Assembly: GCA_036273735.1 (NCBI GenBank)
Contig: DASUHA010000023.1
Coordinates: forward strand, 1 to 64,000
Source of the DNA: 13-2-20CM-66-19 sp036273735
GTDB lineage: Bacteria; Pseudomonadota; Gammaproteobacteria; Steroidobacterales; Steroidobacteraceae
Direction of reading: 5' to 3'
Length of the DNA: 64,000 bases
How positions within the stretch are numbered: the stretch's first letter is position 1; every line of letters begins with the position of its first letter. Of the stretch, positions 23,014 to 32,399 are shown piece after piece. The notes under the pieces were generated by a model. The model saw only the letters and a program-made list of their open reading frames with translations, did no database searches and had not been told where the DNA came from. A program made the position numbers and the translations under genes.

Positions 23014-24573
23014 GTGTCAACCGACATACGGGGAATTACCGGCGCAACGGATGAAGTACGGGAGCATACGCCGGTGCCGGTAAGGGCAATGTCTTCGTCC
23101 GCCTCCTGGCTTGCACTCGCGTTGGGGTGCCTGGCCCTCCCCTTTGCATACGGCGTCGACAATATCCCGTGCGCCGCCTGGTTGGCGCCGTTATTTCTGC
23201 TGCGGTTCGTGCGCACTCAGCGGCTTCGGATCTCGATGCCTGTCCTCTTCGGCGTGCAGATGGCCGCGACTGCGTTTCAACTTCGCGGCATGTTCATCAC
23301 CGACGGGAGTGCCTACTGGATCGGTCTCTTGGTCAGCATCGTCCCGATCCTGGCGCCGTACGCGATCGACCGGGTCATGATTTGCAGGTTGCCGGGCCTC
23401 CTCGGCACGTTGGTCTTTCCGGTCTCCTACGCCATCATCGACTACGTCGGGTCCTTCGGCCCGTACGGCAGCTGGGGTGCGGCCGGTTACTCTCAGTACG
23501 GTGAGCTCCCGCTGCTGCAGCTCACCGCCATCACGGGTCTGTGGGGCATCACCTTCCTCATCGGGTGGTTTGCGGCAGTCGGCAACCTGCTCTGGGAGGA
23601 CGGTTGGAAGTCCTACTCCGCTCTGCGCACGGGCGCGGTGTTTGTCGTCGTCCTTACGCTCATCCTCATCGGCGGAGGCTTGCGTCTGACCGCATTCGCT
23701 CCGCGCTCGCCAACCGTCCGGATTGCATCGCTTTCCGCACTACCGCAGGGTGCGCCGGATGCGCTCGAGCACCTCGTTGCCGGTAAAGCCACGGCGGCTG
23801 ACCTCGCGCAAATTCGAGCATGGGCGACACCCGTCGATGACGACCTCCTGCGGCGTGCCGACCTCGCCGCCCGCAACGGAGCGCGGATCGTCTTCTGGGC
23901 CGAGGGTAACGCATCGGTACTCAAGCAGGATGAAGGCCAGCTGCTGGCGGAAGGCTCGCAGTTGGCCGCCAGGGACAAGATCTATCTCGGCATGGCGCTC
24001 GCGGTCTGGGTGCCCGGCGCAGCGCGCGTGCTCGAGAACGAGCTCGTCATGATCGAGCCGAGTGGCGCCATCGCCTGGCACTACCGGAAGTCTCACCCCG
24101 TGCCCGGTGAGGAGGCGGCCATGTCGGCCCCCTCTGATGGGAAGCTGCGGATGCTCGACACGCCGTTTGGCAGGTTGAGCGCCGCCATCTGCTTCGATGC
24201 CGACTTCCCGCAGGTCCTGCGTCAGGCAGGCCTTCTCAATGCCGACATCGTTCTCAATCCCTCCAATGAATGGGCGGCGATCGATCCGTGGCACACCCAG
24301 ATGGCGAGCCTGCGCGCCATCGAGGAAGGCACGAGCGTCGTCCACCAGGCGAGCCACGGTCTCTCGGCGGCGTTCGACTATCAGGGCAATCGCCTGGCTG
24401 CCGTCGACTACTTCCGGTCCGACGGGGCCACGATGATCGCGGATGTTCCAACCCGGGGAGTGCGGACCCTGTACTCGCGATGGGGAGACTGGTTCGCGTG
24501 GCTCTGTATGGCCTCGCTCCTCTCCTTGGTCATCACGGCGCTTGTCCGGCGCTCCCGGGCGCCCCGGGCCTAG
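23014..24573 (+). CDS. Apolipoprotein N-acyltransferase-like protein (Lnt homologue)
   Basis: A 519-residue protein: six or more N-terminal membrane helices (residues 30-225), a periplasmic nitrilase domain and a final helix. The nitrilase triad is present: Glu in FWAEGN, Lys in HYRKSHPVPGEE, Cys in AICFDADFP, as in Lnt, which transfers a fatty acyl chain to the N-terminal Cys of lipoproteins in the inner membrane. The GTG start has GAGGAG seven bases upstream. Being single, TetR-controlled and without the usual ybeX/corC neighbour, it may be an accessory paralogue rather than the housekeeping lnt. The gene converges with the S9 peptidase. Confidence 0.85.
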   Translation: MSTDIRGITGATDEVREHTPVPVRAMSSSASWLALALGCLALPFAYGVDNIPCAAWLAPLFLLRFVRTQRLRISMPVLFGVQMAATAFQLRGMFITDGSAYWIGLLVSIVPILAPYAIDRVMICRLPGLLGTLVFPVSYAIIDYVGSFGPYGSWGAAGYSQYGELPLLQLTAITGLWGITFLIGWFAAVGNLLWEDGWKSYSALRTGAVFVVVLTLILIGGGLRLTAFAPRSPTVRIASLSALPQGAPDALEHLVAGKATAADLAQIRAWATPVDDDLLRRADLAARNGARIVFWAEGNASVLKQDEGQLLAEGSQLAARDKIYLGMALAVWVPGAARVLENELVMIEPSGAIAWHYRKSHPVPGEEAAMSAPSDGKLRMLDTPFGRLSAAICFDADFPQVLRQAGLLNADIVLNPSNEWAAIDPWHTQMASLRAIEEGTSVVHQASHGLSAAFDYQGNRLAAVDYFRSDGATMIADVPTRGVRTLYSRWGDWFAWLCMASLLSLVITALVRRSRAPRA

Positions 24574-24606
24574 CGCTGCTGGTTGATGAACTCCGGGCGC
24601 CCGCCG

Positions 24607-26558
24607 TCAATTTGCGGGATTGTGCGCCCGCAGAAAGGCGACGGTCGCCTCCAGCATCTGCGTCCGGGTCTCGCCGCGAGAGAGCCAATGGTCTTCGCGT
24701 TTCAGGGTCACGAGCTCGACCTCCTTCTTTTGGCTTCGCAGCGCGTCGAACATGATCTGACTCTGTTCGTAAGGCACCACGGTATCGTCGCGACCATGAA
24801 TGAGCAGTACGGGTACCTTGACCGTATCGATGTGCTTGATGGGAGAGATGGCGTCCAGTGCCGGGTCCGAGCTCCCTGAGACGCCCCAGAAACGGTCCCA
24901 GTAGCGGTCTACGCCCCTGGCGTCGATCCCACCCCTGCCTTTCCACCGCATCATCCGTGCCAAGTCGGAAATTCCGGCAACGGACACTGCACAGCGGTAC
25001 ACCGTTGGGTCGAGTGTGACTCCTGCAAGAGCGGCGTAACCACCATAGCTCGCCCCAACGATGCATACCCTCGCCGGATCGGCGATGCCCTGTTTGACGA
25101 GGTAGCGCACACCATCGGATAGGTCCGTCTGCATCTTGCGGCCCCACTGACCGAAGCCCGCCGCGAGAAATCGCTCGTTGAGATTCGACCCGCGATAGTT
25201 CGGCCGCAAAACCGCATAGCCCTGCGCAGCGAGCGCCTGAGACCACCAGTCGAATTCCGCCGTATCGCGCTGGCAGCGGGACCACCGTGAGGCAGCACGA
25301 TGAGCGGCAGGTTGCGGGGCGAGCGATCCGGGGGCAGCGTCAGATACGCCGGAATCTCGAGGCCATCGCCGGCGGCGTATGTGATCCGCTGCACTGCGAG
25401 TGGCTTGTCGATGCCTGCATAAACCTTGCCGATCGGAACGGCCTCCGGCTTCTCGAGGTTGATGAGCAGGTAGCGATACCCGAGACTCGGACTCTCTACG
25501 CGCACCACCACCTTAGAAAAGTCGCTCGAGTTTGAGACGAGACTCACCGCAGATCCGTCCAATGCATCGAGTACGGATTTCCAACGGGACTCCCAGGTCG
25601 GATCGAGAAATACGTAGGCCGGCCGGTCGACGATGTTGATGCCACCGATCAGGCGATCGGTCAGCGGGTCACTTATGGGTACATCGAAAACGCTCTCCTT
25701 GGGTATATCCGTGGACTTTCCGTCGCTGATGGAGAGGAGCCGCCAGACTCTGGCGCCACTCTCGATCGACTCCACGAGCAGCGAGCCAGCCGTCGGCCCG
25801 AATCCAAGAATCTCGGGCGCATCCAGCGCCGCGTGGCCCGAAGCCGCCTCGCGGGAGCCGCTTCCGGGAAAGACGTCGATGGACCAGCGCTCCGTTTGCC
25901 GGTCGTAAGTCTCACGCGCAGCGAGCTGCCCCTGGCCGTCAACCAGCCATGACTCATCCGCGCAGGACCCCGCTCTCACCAGGCTGGTGCGCCCGGCATC
26001 GAGATCGCAGCGGTAGAGCGAAAACTCGTCGTCCACGTTCATGCCCGGCACGAAGAGCACAGTATGCCCGTCGATGCGTCGGACCATTACATCGCCCACT
26101 ACGATCTTGCGCGCGCCATGGGCTGCGCCGAGCGGAGTGTCAGGCAGCGCGTGAAGCTCGTTTCGCGAAACGTTGTAGACCCGCAGCAGGTGCCACTCGT
26201 CCTTGAAGCCGTACAGCGACGTCGTATCGGAGGTGGTGATCAGCACATTGTCGTCGTCGGCCCATTGGAGGTCGCGCAGCTTCTCCTCCCCGAGTGCCAC
26301 CCAACGTACGATCTTGCGGTCCGCGACACTGGCCACGACGACAATGCGCTGGTCGCCCTTGGTGTTTACGTACGCCAGCCGCGAGCCATCAGGTGAGAGC
26401 GCGACGTCCTCGATGCTGGGTAATTGGCCGTAGTCGGCAAGCGAAGCCGCATGCCCGTTTTGTGCTGCGAGCGCACCCAGGACCGTGAGCAGTAAGATCG
26501 CGGCCAGGCGCCTGCCGGCCAGGGACGCCGTAATGGCGCACTGAATATTATTTCCCAT
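24607..26558 (-). pseudogene. S9-family prolyl oligopeptidase-like gene with one frameshift
   Basis: A secreted peptidase of about 650 residues split by a one-base change near 25265-25275. The upstream frame (26558 on) has a signal peptide (LAAILLLTVLGALAAQ) and a beta-propeller with LSPDGSRLAYVNT, and reaches LPLIVLPHGGPAAS before diverging. The downstream frame resumes AEFDWWSQA, LRPNYRGSN and the catalytic domain: Ser in GASYGGYAA, Asp in HGRDDTVVP, His in REDHWLSR. Restoring one base gives GGPAASRDTAEFDWW, so all three catalytic residues survive. It is either a recent inactivation or a sequencing error. A GGGGGGGGG tract precedes the SD on the minus strand. Confidence 0.85.
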
Positions 26559-26659
26559 TTCCTCTTCCCCCCCCCGAATATCCAGAGCTTATAGCAAAGC
26601 TTGGAATCCCCGCCCGTGATCTTCATCATAGGGCTCATCTGCATGCGGGAGGCCCCGCC

Positions 26660-26926
26660 ATGATTCGATTGCTGCGGCTCTGGCGGCTGGTGGCCGGCGA
26701 CTTGAGCCTGCTCTGGTTTGCGCTGCGACACCGGCGCCGGCCGATCTGGCTGTGGCCGGTGACGGTCGTTCTCGCGCTCTACGCCCTCGATCCGGTCAAC
26801 TTCGCACTTCCACTGGCGGGAGTGGTGGATGACCTCGTTCTCGTCCCGCTGCTCCTACACCTGATGGTTCGGCTGTTGCCGACCGAGATCAAGACGGGAT
26901 TCGTCGCTTCCTCCCTGATCCAGTAG
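26660..26926 (+). CDS. DUF1232 (YkvA-like) small membrane protein
   Basis: An 88-residue protein with the DUF1232 core ALDPVNFALPLAGVVDDLVL, the same as PxDxIPDxxPxxGxxDD in YkvA proteins, flanked by a hydrophobic segment PVTVVLALYAL and LVPLLLHLMVRLLP. Role unknown in the family. It starts 100 bp upstream-divergent of the S9 gene and may share a promoter with the following operon. Confidence 0.8.
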   Translation: MIRLLRLWRLVAGDLSLLWFALRHRRRPIWLWPVTVVLALYALDPVNFALPLAGVVDDLVLVPLLLHLMVRLLPTEIKTGFVASSLIQ

Positions 26927-27038
26927 AGGCGCTTCGGGCGGGTGCGGTTACGTTGACAATGTGGCACCGCGGGCCGACCATGAGCCGGCCTTTCGCCTGA
27001 AATCAAAGCTCGCAGCTCGGATCGCGGGGAGGTCCAGC

Positions 27039-28079
27039 ATGATTTTCGAGCAGCTCTCGGCCGGCGGCTGCAAGTCGTACCTGGTGGGTTGTGCCGATAC
27101 CTGCGCGGCGGCGTTGATCGACCCGGAAATCGGCCTGATCGACCGTTACCTCGGGCTCGCATCGCGCCATGGCCTGCGGGTCCGTTATCTGGTCGATACG
27201 CACACCCATGCCGATCACTTCTCGGCAACGCGCGGCCTCGCACGGCAACTCGGCGTCCCGGTCGCCATGCATCGGATGAGCCCGGCGCCATTCGTAGACC
27301 TGCGGCTGGATGACGGCGACATGCTTCTCGTCGGGAAGCTGAGACTCCAGGTCCTGCACACGCCAGGTCACACGCGCGACTCCATGTGCCTGCGCATCGA
27401 GGACCGGGTATGCACGGGCGACACGCTCCTCATCGGCGCGACGGGTCGCACGGACCTTCCCAGCGGCGACCCGGATGCCCTCCATGACAGCCTCTTCAAT
27501 CACCTGCTGCGCCTCGATCCCGCCCTGCTCGTGTTCCCGGCGCATGACTACAAGGGGCGCGCCAACTCGACGATCGGCGAGGAGATCGCATCGAATCCGC
27601 GGCTACAGGTCCGCGATCGCACGCAGTTCAGCGAGATGATGCGCAATCTCAACCTCAGCATGCCCTCCCACCTGACCGAGGCGCTGCGCTCCAACATGAA
27701 TGGCGCCAAGACCGTGGCGCAGATGCTGGCCGAGGCGGCCGCCGCCGTGCCCTTCATGTCGCTCGCGGAGCTGAAGACACGCGCCGAGAGCTGCCCCGAT
27801 GACCTGATCATCCTCGATGTGCGCGAGCGAGACGCCTACGAGGAAGGACACGTGCCCGGCGCAAAGCAGCTGCCACGCGGCCAGCTCGAGTTGCGCGTCA
27901 ACCAGGATCTGCCGGACCCGACCCGGCGGATCGTCGTCTATTGCGAGTTCGGCCGCATCTCGACGCTTGCCACCGCCACGCTGCGCGAGCTGGGATTTCA
28001 GCGGGCGGTGGCGCTCGATGGCGGCATGAAGGCGTGGCGCGAGGCTGGCTATCCGCTCAAGGCGGGACGCGAGGCCTGA
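27039..28079 (+). CDS. MBL-fold persulfide dioxygenase-like protein fused to rhodanese
   Basis: A 346-residue two-domain protein. The metallo-beta-lactamase domain has HTHADH, then TPGHTRDS and FPAHDY, the ligands of ETHE1-type persulfide dioxygenases. The C-terminal rhodanese domain (about 250-340) has the active-site loop YCEFGRIS with catalytic Cys and ends in LDGGMKAWREAGYPL. Such fusions (CstB/PRF type) oxidise persulfides to sulfite or thiosulfate. ATG at 27039 is preceded by GGGGAGG; the frame continues upstream. The next gene begins immediately after the stop. Confidence 0.88.
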   Translation: MIFEQLSAGGCKSYLVGCADTCAAALIDPEIGLIDRYLGLASRHGLRVRYLVDTHTHADHFSATRGLARQLGVPVAMHRMSPAPFVDLRLDDGDMLLVGKLRLQVLHTPGHTRDSMCLRIEDRVCTGDTLLIGATGRTDLPSGDPDALHDSLFNHLLRLDPALLVFPAHDYKGRANSTIGEEIASNPRLQVRDRTQFSEMMRNLNLSMPSHLTEALRSNMNGAKTVAQMLAEAAAAVPFMSLAELKTRAESCPDDLIILDVRERDAYEEGHVPGAKQLPRGQLELRVNQDLPDPTRRIVVYCEFGRISTLATATLRELGFQRAVALDGGMKAWREAGYPLKAGREA

Positions 28080-28724
28080 TTGCCGGTCGCGGATCTCTTC
28101 GATGGATCGGGCGCAGACCGCACCGCCAGGATCGGCCTCACCTGTCTTTCAGGCTTCGCCCTGCCGCTCGAGCGGGAGCTCCTGGCCGCAATCGAGGAGA
28201 TCACGGCGGCGGCGCCGTTGCGGCACATGCTCACTCCCGGCGGGCAGCGCATGTCGGCCGCAATGACCAACTGCGGAGCGGTCGGCTGGGTCACGGACCG
28301 CCAGGGCTACCGCTACGATCCCATCGATCCTGAGACAGGCCGGCGCTGGCCGCCGCTGCCGCAGATTTTCGCCGAGCTCGCCGGGCAGGCCGCCGCCCGA
28401 GCAGGCTTCCCCCATTATCGACCGGACGTCTGCCTCATCAATCGCTACGAGCCCGGCGCACGCATGTCACTGCACCAGGATCGGGATGAGCGCGACTTCT
28501 CGGCACCGATCGTCTCGGTGTCGCTGGGGCTTCCTGCAACCTTCCTCTTCGGGGGCTCGAAGCGGTCGGACAGGCCGCATCGGCTCTCCTTGGAGCACGG
28601 TGACGTCGTGGTGTGGGGCGGCACTCACCGCCTCGTGTATCACGGCGTTGCGCCGGTAGCAGACGGATGCCACGCCAGTGTTGGTCGGGCGCGCCTCAAT
28701 CTGACGATGCGAAAAGCCCTGTAG
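28080..28724 (+). CDS. alkB: AlkB-family 2OG-Fe(II) DNA/RNA dealkylase
   Basis: A 214-residue protein. The Fe ligands and 2OG-binding residues are in order: HQD in MSLHQDRDERDFSAPIVS, distal His in RLVYHGVAP, and Arg residues in RLNLTMR. The N-terminal half includes the nucleotide-recognition lid with MSAAMTNCGAVGW, close to E. coli AlkB, which removes methyl from 1meA and 3meC. The TTG start lies directly on the previous stop (TGA TTG), implying translational coupling to the MBL-rhodanese gene. Confidence 0.9.
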   Translation: MPVADLFDGSGADRTARIGLTCLSGFALPLERELLAAIEEITAAAPLRHMLTPGGQRMSAAMTNCGAVGWVTDRQGYRYDPIDPETGRRWPPLPQIFAELAGQAAARAGFPHYRPDVCLINRYEPGARMSLHQDRDERDFSAPIVSVSLGLPATFLFGGSKRSDRPHRLSLEHGDVVVWGGTHRLVYHGVAPVADGCHASVGRARLNLTMRKAL

Positions 28725-28834
28725 CAGATCGGAACCTGACGCCGGCACGACAGCCGGAAATGGCGAGTGTCCCGCGGAGTCCGGCAGTAAGCTCTTTCAC
28801 CGGATGCAGGAGCCGCTGGATTTCGATACTCGAC

Positions 28835-29566
28835 ATGACTTCAGGAATTACAGCTAAGTCGTTAAAAGACAACGATATACTGTCCAGAATCGACTGGAAA
28901 ACCGCCGCCGGAGAGCTGGACCTCCGCGGCTGCGTGGTTCTGCCGGGCCTCCTGTCACCGGCGGTATGCCGAGCGCTCGCGGCGCTCTATTGCGAAGACA
29001 GCCGCTTCCGCAGCCGAGTCATCATGGGCCGTCATGGCTTCGGCCGCGGTGAGTACAGGTATTTCGCCTATCCCCTGCCGCGAGTCATTGCCGAGTTGCG
29101 CGCGAAGCTCTATCCGCACCTGGCATCCATCGCGAACGAGTGGAGCCGCCGGCTCGGAGGGGACGAGCGCTATCCGTCAACGCTCGATGCATTCCTCGCG
29201 CGCTGCCACGCCGCAGGCCAGGTGAAGCCGACGCCCCTTCTTCTGCAATATGGGCCGGGCGATTACAACTGCCTGCATCAGGATCTCTACGGCGAATGTG
29301 TGTTCCCGTTGCAGTTGACCGTGCTTCTCTCGCAACCGGGTGAGTTCACCGGCGGCGAATTCGTGCTCACCGAGCAGCGGCCGCGCATGCAGTCGCGCGC
29401 CGAAGTGGTGCCGCTCCAACAAGGCGACGGTGTTGTGTTTGCGGTCCATCACCGACCGGTGCGCGGCACGCGCGGTGATTACCGCGTCAATCTCCGGCAT
29501 GGCGTCAGTCGCGTACGCTCCGGCCAGCGGCATACGCTCGGTGTCATTTTTCACGATGCCGGCTGA
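28835..29566 (+). CDS. 2OG-Fe(II) oxygenase, prolyl-hydroxylase-like
   Basis: A 243-residue dioxygenase: the double-stranded beta-helix has HQD in NCLHQDLYGECVFPLQL, and a later His/Arg set in LRHGVSRVRSGQRHTLGVIFH. It is related to a family often encoded next to alkB, of unknown substrate. ATG at 28835 is preferred; the open frame extends back to 28613 in the alkB 3' end. It follows alkB by 110 bp on the same strand and could be cotranscribed. It is not a nucleic-acid-lid AlkB type. Confidence 0.83.
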   Translation: MTSGITAKSLKDNDILSRIDWKTAAGELDLRGCVVLPGLLSPAVCRALAALYCEDSRFRSRVIMGRHGFGRGEYRYFAYPLPRVIAELRAKLYPHLASIANEWSRRLGGDERYPSTLDAFLARCHAAGQVKPTPLLLQYGPGDYNCLHQDLYGECVFPLQLTVLLSQPGEFTGGEFVLTEQRPRMQSRAEVVPLQQGDGVVFAVHHRPVRGTRGDYRVNLRHGVSRVRSGQRHTLGVIFHDAG

Positions 29567-29588
29567 GCTGCGGCCCGTTCCCGCTCTT

Positions 29589-29619
29589 CGCGTTATGTCC
29601 GATCGCCTGCGCGTTATGT
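29589..29619. repeat. Paired CGCGTTATGT repeats
   Basis: Two identical 10-mers at 29589-29598 and 29610-29619, 21 bp apart, upstream of the surface-protein gene. Spacing of two turns suggests a regulator site; nothing more can be said. Confidence 0.35.
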
Positions 29620-29726
29620 AATGAGGCAGCGCGGCGATTTGCGGTGTTGCTCCTTCGATGCGATCATTACCACCCAAGAAGCCGGCCAAAGCCGGTCGTT
29701 ACAAGAATTCCATAACGGGATGGCCA

Positions 29727-30527
29727 ATGAAGCCAAGAACTAGAAAGACGCGCTGGCTCCTCATGACTCTGCTCCTGGGAGTCCTGGCCGCTGCCGGAGT
29801 CACCTTCGCCCTCCATCAGCATCCCGTCAGATTCGTGGTGAGCACGAGCGGCATCGTGCCGGCGGACGATACGTCGCCACAGCAAACCGACACAACGGCT
29901 GCCGTCGCCATCGGCGATGAGCTGCCCGCGCAGACTCCGGCTCCTTCCGATGCGCACGGCGACGGTTACATCGTGGCCGGCACGTATTCCAGCAGCGCTG
30001 AAACGGATGCGGCCAAAGACTCCGATTCGACTCCGTACGGTGGGGCCGCCTACACGGTTGGCCCGGGCGCTGGGACCCAACAGCAACCCAGTGGTCCTTC
30101 GAGCTCTAGCGACACGACGGGCCCGCAAAGGGCGGGCGGCGGTTACTTCGCCAACAGCGGAGGCATGGCATTCGATTGCGGTGGGCTACCGGGCTGCGGT
30201 GCCGGCGGCTCGGGAATCAACGGCGGTCCTTACTGGGCGCATCACTCGCAGGGCTCGGGTTCGGACCCGAAAACCAACAGCCCCGGCCCGACGGCGAACA
30301 ACCCGGGCCAGGCGACTGACGGTTCCAACCCCGGCGATCCGGGCGCCGGCGACCCTGGACAGAAGTCCGACCCGCCGGGCTCGGGGCCCGACCCTTCGGG
30401 CCCGGGATCCGGCCACTCGCCTGCCGCGGCACCCGAGCTCGACCCCGCGACGCTCGCCGGCGCGCTCACGCTGCTTCTGGGCTCTCTCGCAATCGTCGGC
30501 AGCCGACGGGTCCGCGCGACCCGCTGA
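29727..30527 (+). CDS. Secreted protein with PEP-CTERM-like (PELDP) sorting tail
   Basis: A 266-residue protein: N-terminal hydrophobic segment LLMTLLLGVLAAAGVTF, a low-complexity central region full of Gly, Pro, Ser, Asp and Thr (about 100-235), then a C-terminal tripartite tail: PELDP, a hydrophobic helix LAGALTLLLGSLAIVG, and a basic end SRRVRATR. This matches exosortase-type sorting signals in a variant form. The EPS-like glycan locus about 6 kb away fits, but the exosortase itself is not in this window. ATG at 29727 is closer to the signal; a start at 29658 is possible. Confidence 0.72.
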   Translation: MKPRTRKTRWLLMTLLLGVLAAAGVTFALHQHPVRFVVSTSGIVPADDTSPQQTDTTAAVAIGDELPAQTPAPSDAHGDGYIVAGTYSSSAETDAAKDSDSTPYGGAAYTVGPGAGTQQQPSGPSSSSDTTGPQRAGGGYFANSGGMAFDCGGLPGCGAGGSGINGGPYWAHHSQGSGSDPKTNSPGPTANNPGQATDGSNPGDPGAGDPGQKSDPPGSGPDPSGPGSGHSPAAAPELDPATLAGALTLLLGSLAIVGSRRVRATR

Positions 30528-30588
30528 AGCTCCGCCGGGGAACAAGCGTGCTCCTCCGACCGTTGACTCGGCGGAAGGAGCATAGCTG

Positions 30589-31431
30589 TTGCCAAAATTA
30601 TTGGCCGCGTGCCTACTGGCGGCAATCTGGAGCTTCGGAGCACGCGTCGCCTCTGCGCAGACGCCTTCCCCCATGCAGGAGTGGCAGTACCCAGGGGGAA
30701 TCGCGCTGCAGAGGCTGTTCGCGCCCAAGGTACCTGATTGGGACGTGATCCTCGGAATTGCGACCTCGGCGAACCCCGTTTACAGCGGGGCGAGCCAATA
30801 TCGCGCCGGCGCCGGACCCGTCATCAACATCCGCTATAGGGATCGGATCTTCGTCTCGACCGGCGAGGGTGTCGGCGTCAACTTCATAGCTGGAAAGCAG
30901 TATCGCGCCTCGCTCTCCGTGGGCCTCGATCTCGGCCGGCGCATGTCGTGGCACTACAGCACGCTGCACGGTCTCGGAGACACTCCGCGGGCGCCCTTCT
31001 TCAAGCTGTCAGGCACCTACATCCTGTCGAAACGCCTGCCCATCCTGCTGCGGGCCGACATTCGCAAGATAGCGGGCGGCGCAGCAGGGCTCGAGGGTGA
31101 CTTCAGCCTCTACTCGCCGCTCCCCGGCAGCTCGCGCAGGTTCGTCATGTTTGCCGGGCCGTCGGTGACTTTCGCTGACCACAAGCATCTGCAGACGGTC
31201 TACGGAATCAGCGAACGGCAGGCCATGCAGTCCGGCTATCCGCGGTTCGATGCGCGCGGTGGCCTGGAGGCCGTTGGATTCGGCTTCAGCGCCACGCGCT
31301 TCTTCACCCGACACCTCCTCGGTAACGCCAACATCGCCGTGAGTGAGCTCGTGGGCAGCGCCGGCCGCAGTCCGATAGTCGAGCGCAAGGCTCAGGGCAC
31401 CCTCAGTTTCTCGGTCGCGTACCGGTGGTAG
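30589..31431 (+). CDS. MipA/OmpV-family outer-membrane protein
   Basis: A 280-residue outer-membrane beta-barrel: signal peptide ending ASAQ (about residue 24), then repeating amphipathic strands with typical MipA patterns (GIATSANPVYSGASQYRAG near 57, GPVINIRYRDRIFVS) and a terminal aromatic residue, AYRW. MipA/OmpV proteins scaffold MltA/PBP1B in E. coli or act as porins. TTG at 30589 is preceded by AAGGAG. It is cotranscriptionally possible with the preceding surface protein (60 bp). Confidence 0.83.
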   Translation: MPKLLAACLLAAIWSFGARVASAQTPSPMQEWQYPGGIALQRLFAPKVPDWDVILGIATSANPVYSGASQYRAGAGPVINIRYRDRIFVSTGEGVGVNFIAGKQYRASLSVGLDLGRRMSWHYSTLHGLGDTPRAPFFKLSGTYILSKRLPILLRADIRKIAGGAAGLEGDFSLYSPLPGSSRRFVMFAGPSVTFADHKHLQTVYGISERQAMQSGYPRFDARGGLEAVGFGFSATRFFTRHLLGNANIAVSELVGSAGRSPIVERKAQGTLSFSVAYRW

Positions 31432-31438
31432 CGGGCGC

Positions 31439-32152
31439 TCAGCGGTAGCTCGCGCTGTTGCCGCCTGCGAGAGCCTCACGCAGGGCCGCCGTCTGGCGGC
31501 TCTCGATCGCGCCGGTGAGGATCTGCCGGCTGGTCACCAACTGGTGATAGTAGGCATCGTCGAGGGCGGCACTCGGGGTGATATAGATCGCTGCGGCAGA
31601 GGTGCCGACGTCGAGGGTCTTTGCTCCGCTCCATATCACGATGTCGGCTTTGGAGTCGGTGCTCGCCGCCGATGGCGCATTCGGGAAGCTGACGATCTCG
31701 AGTCCCGTGTCGGCATCCAGCCGCCATGTGCTGCTGTTGTCCTTGAACCTGGCAACCGCATCGTAGGACCTCAGTATGAGGGCGACGGGCCCAGCCTTGC
31801 CGCCCGTCTCCGGCCCGAGGCTCGCGCCGCCCAGGGAGTAAAAGGCCGGCTGGCTCCATTCGGTCGCGCTCCTGCGCAGCACGAGCACGCCCCGGCCGCC
31901 CTGTCCGCCGAGGAAATACTCACCCCTGCCGTAGGCGGGCACGACCAGTATGCCCTGGGCCGACCGCAGCAACGCCGGCATGCCGGGCTCCATCCACATG
32001 CGATTGACGGTAAGCGTTGCGTCATTGATCTCGCCTTGAGCCTGACGCTCGGCATCCACCATAGGGCTTCTCATAGCAGGCGCTGGTCTGCAACCGCAGA
32101 CGAGCACTGCAGCGGCGGCGAGGCTCGCGAATACACCAGCGCCGTATCGCAT
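31439..32152 (-). CDS. Ysc84 (SYLF-domain) lipoprotein
   Basis: A 237-residue lipoprotein with lipobox LVCGC at about residue 18-22 and an SYLF domain: ALLRSAQGILVVPAYGRGEYFLGGQGGRGVL, then LGGASLGPETGGKAG. SYLF domains bind phosphoinositides in eukaryotes; bacterial members are of unknown role. ATG at 32152 follows GAGGAAGAGG; the longer frame to 32278 has no signal. Convergent with mipA (8 bp apart). Confidence 0.83.
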   Translation of the reverse strand: MRYGAGVFASLAAAAVLVCGCRPAPAMRSPMVDAERQAQGEINDATLTVNRMWMEPGMPALLRSAQGILVVPAYGRGEYFLGGQGGRGVLVLRRSATEWSQPAFYSLGGASLGPETGGKAGPVALILRSYDAVARFKDNSSTWRLDADTGLEIVSFPNAPSAASTDSKADIVIWSGAKTLDVGTSAAAIYITPSAALDDAYYHQLVTSRQILTGAIESRQTAALREALAGGNSASYR

Positions 32153-32399
32153 GGCAGCCCCTCTTCCTCGGGTGATGTATAGCCAATGCCAGGGGATGCC
32201 GGCGGTTCCCCGGGCTTGGGCGCTGCGAAGCAACCGTGCGGACTGCGCCTGCGTCGCCGATCGGCGACCTGGAACCATCAGTCAACAACACACCAACAAC
32301 CTAACCTGTTCACCTCCGGTTCATCCAAAGGTGTCGCTCGAGCCCGGCACGGATCGTGCGTACTCTTGGGCAGTACCGGGATATGCGAGGATCAATACC

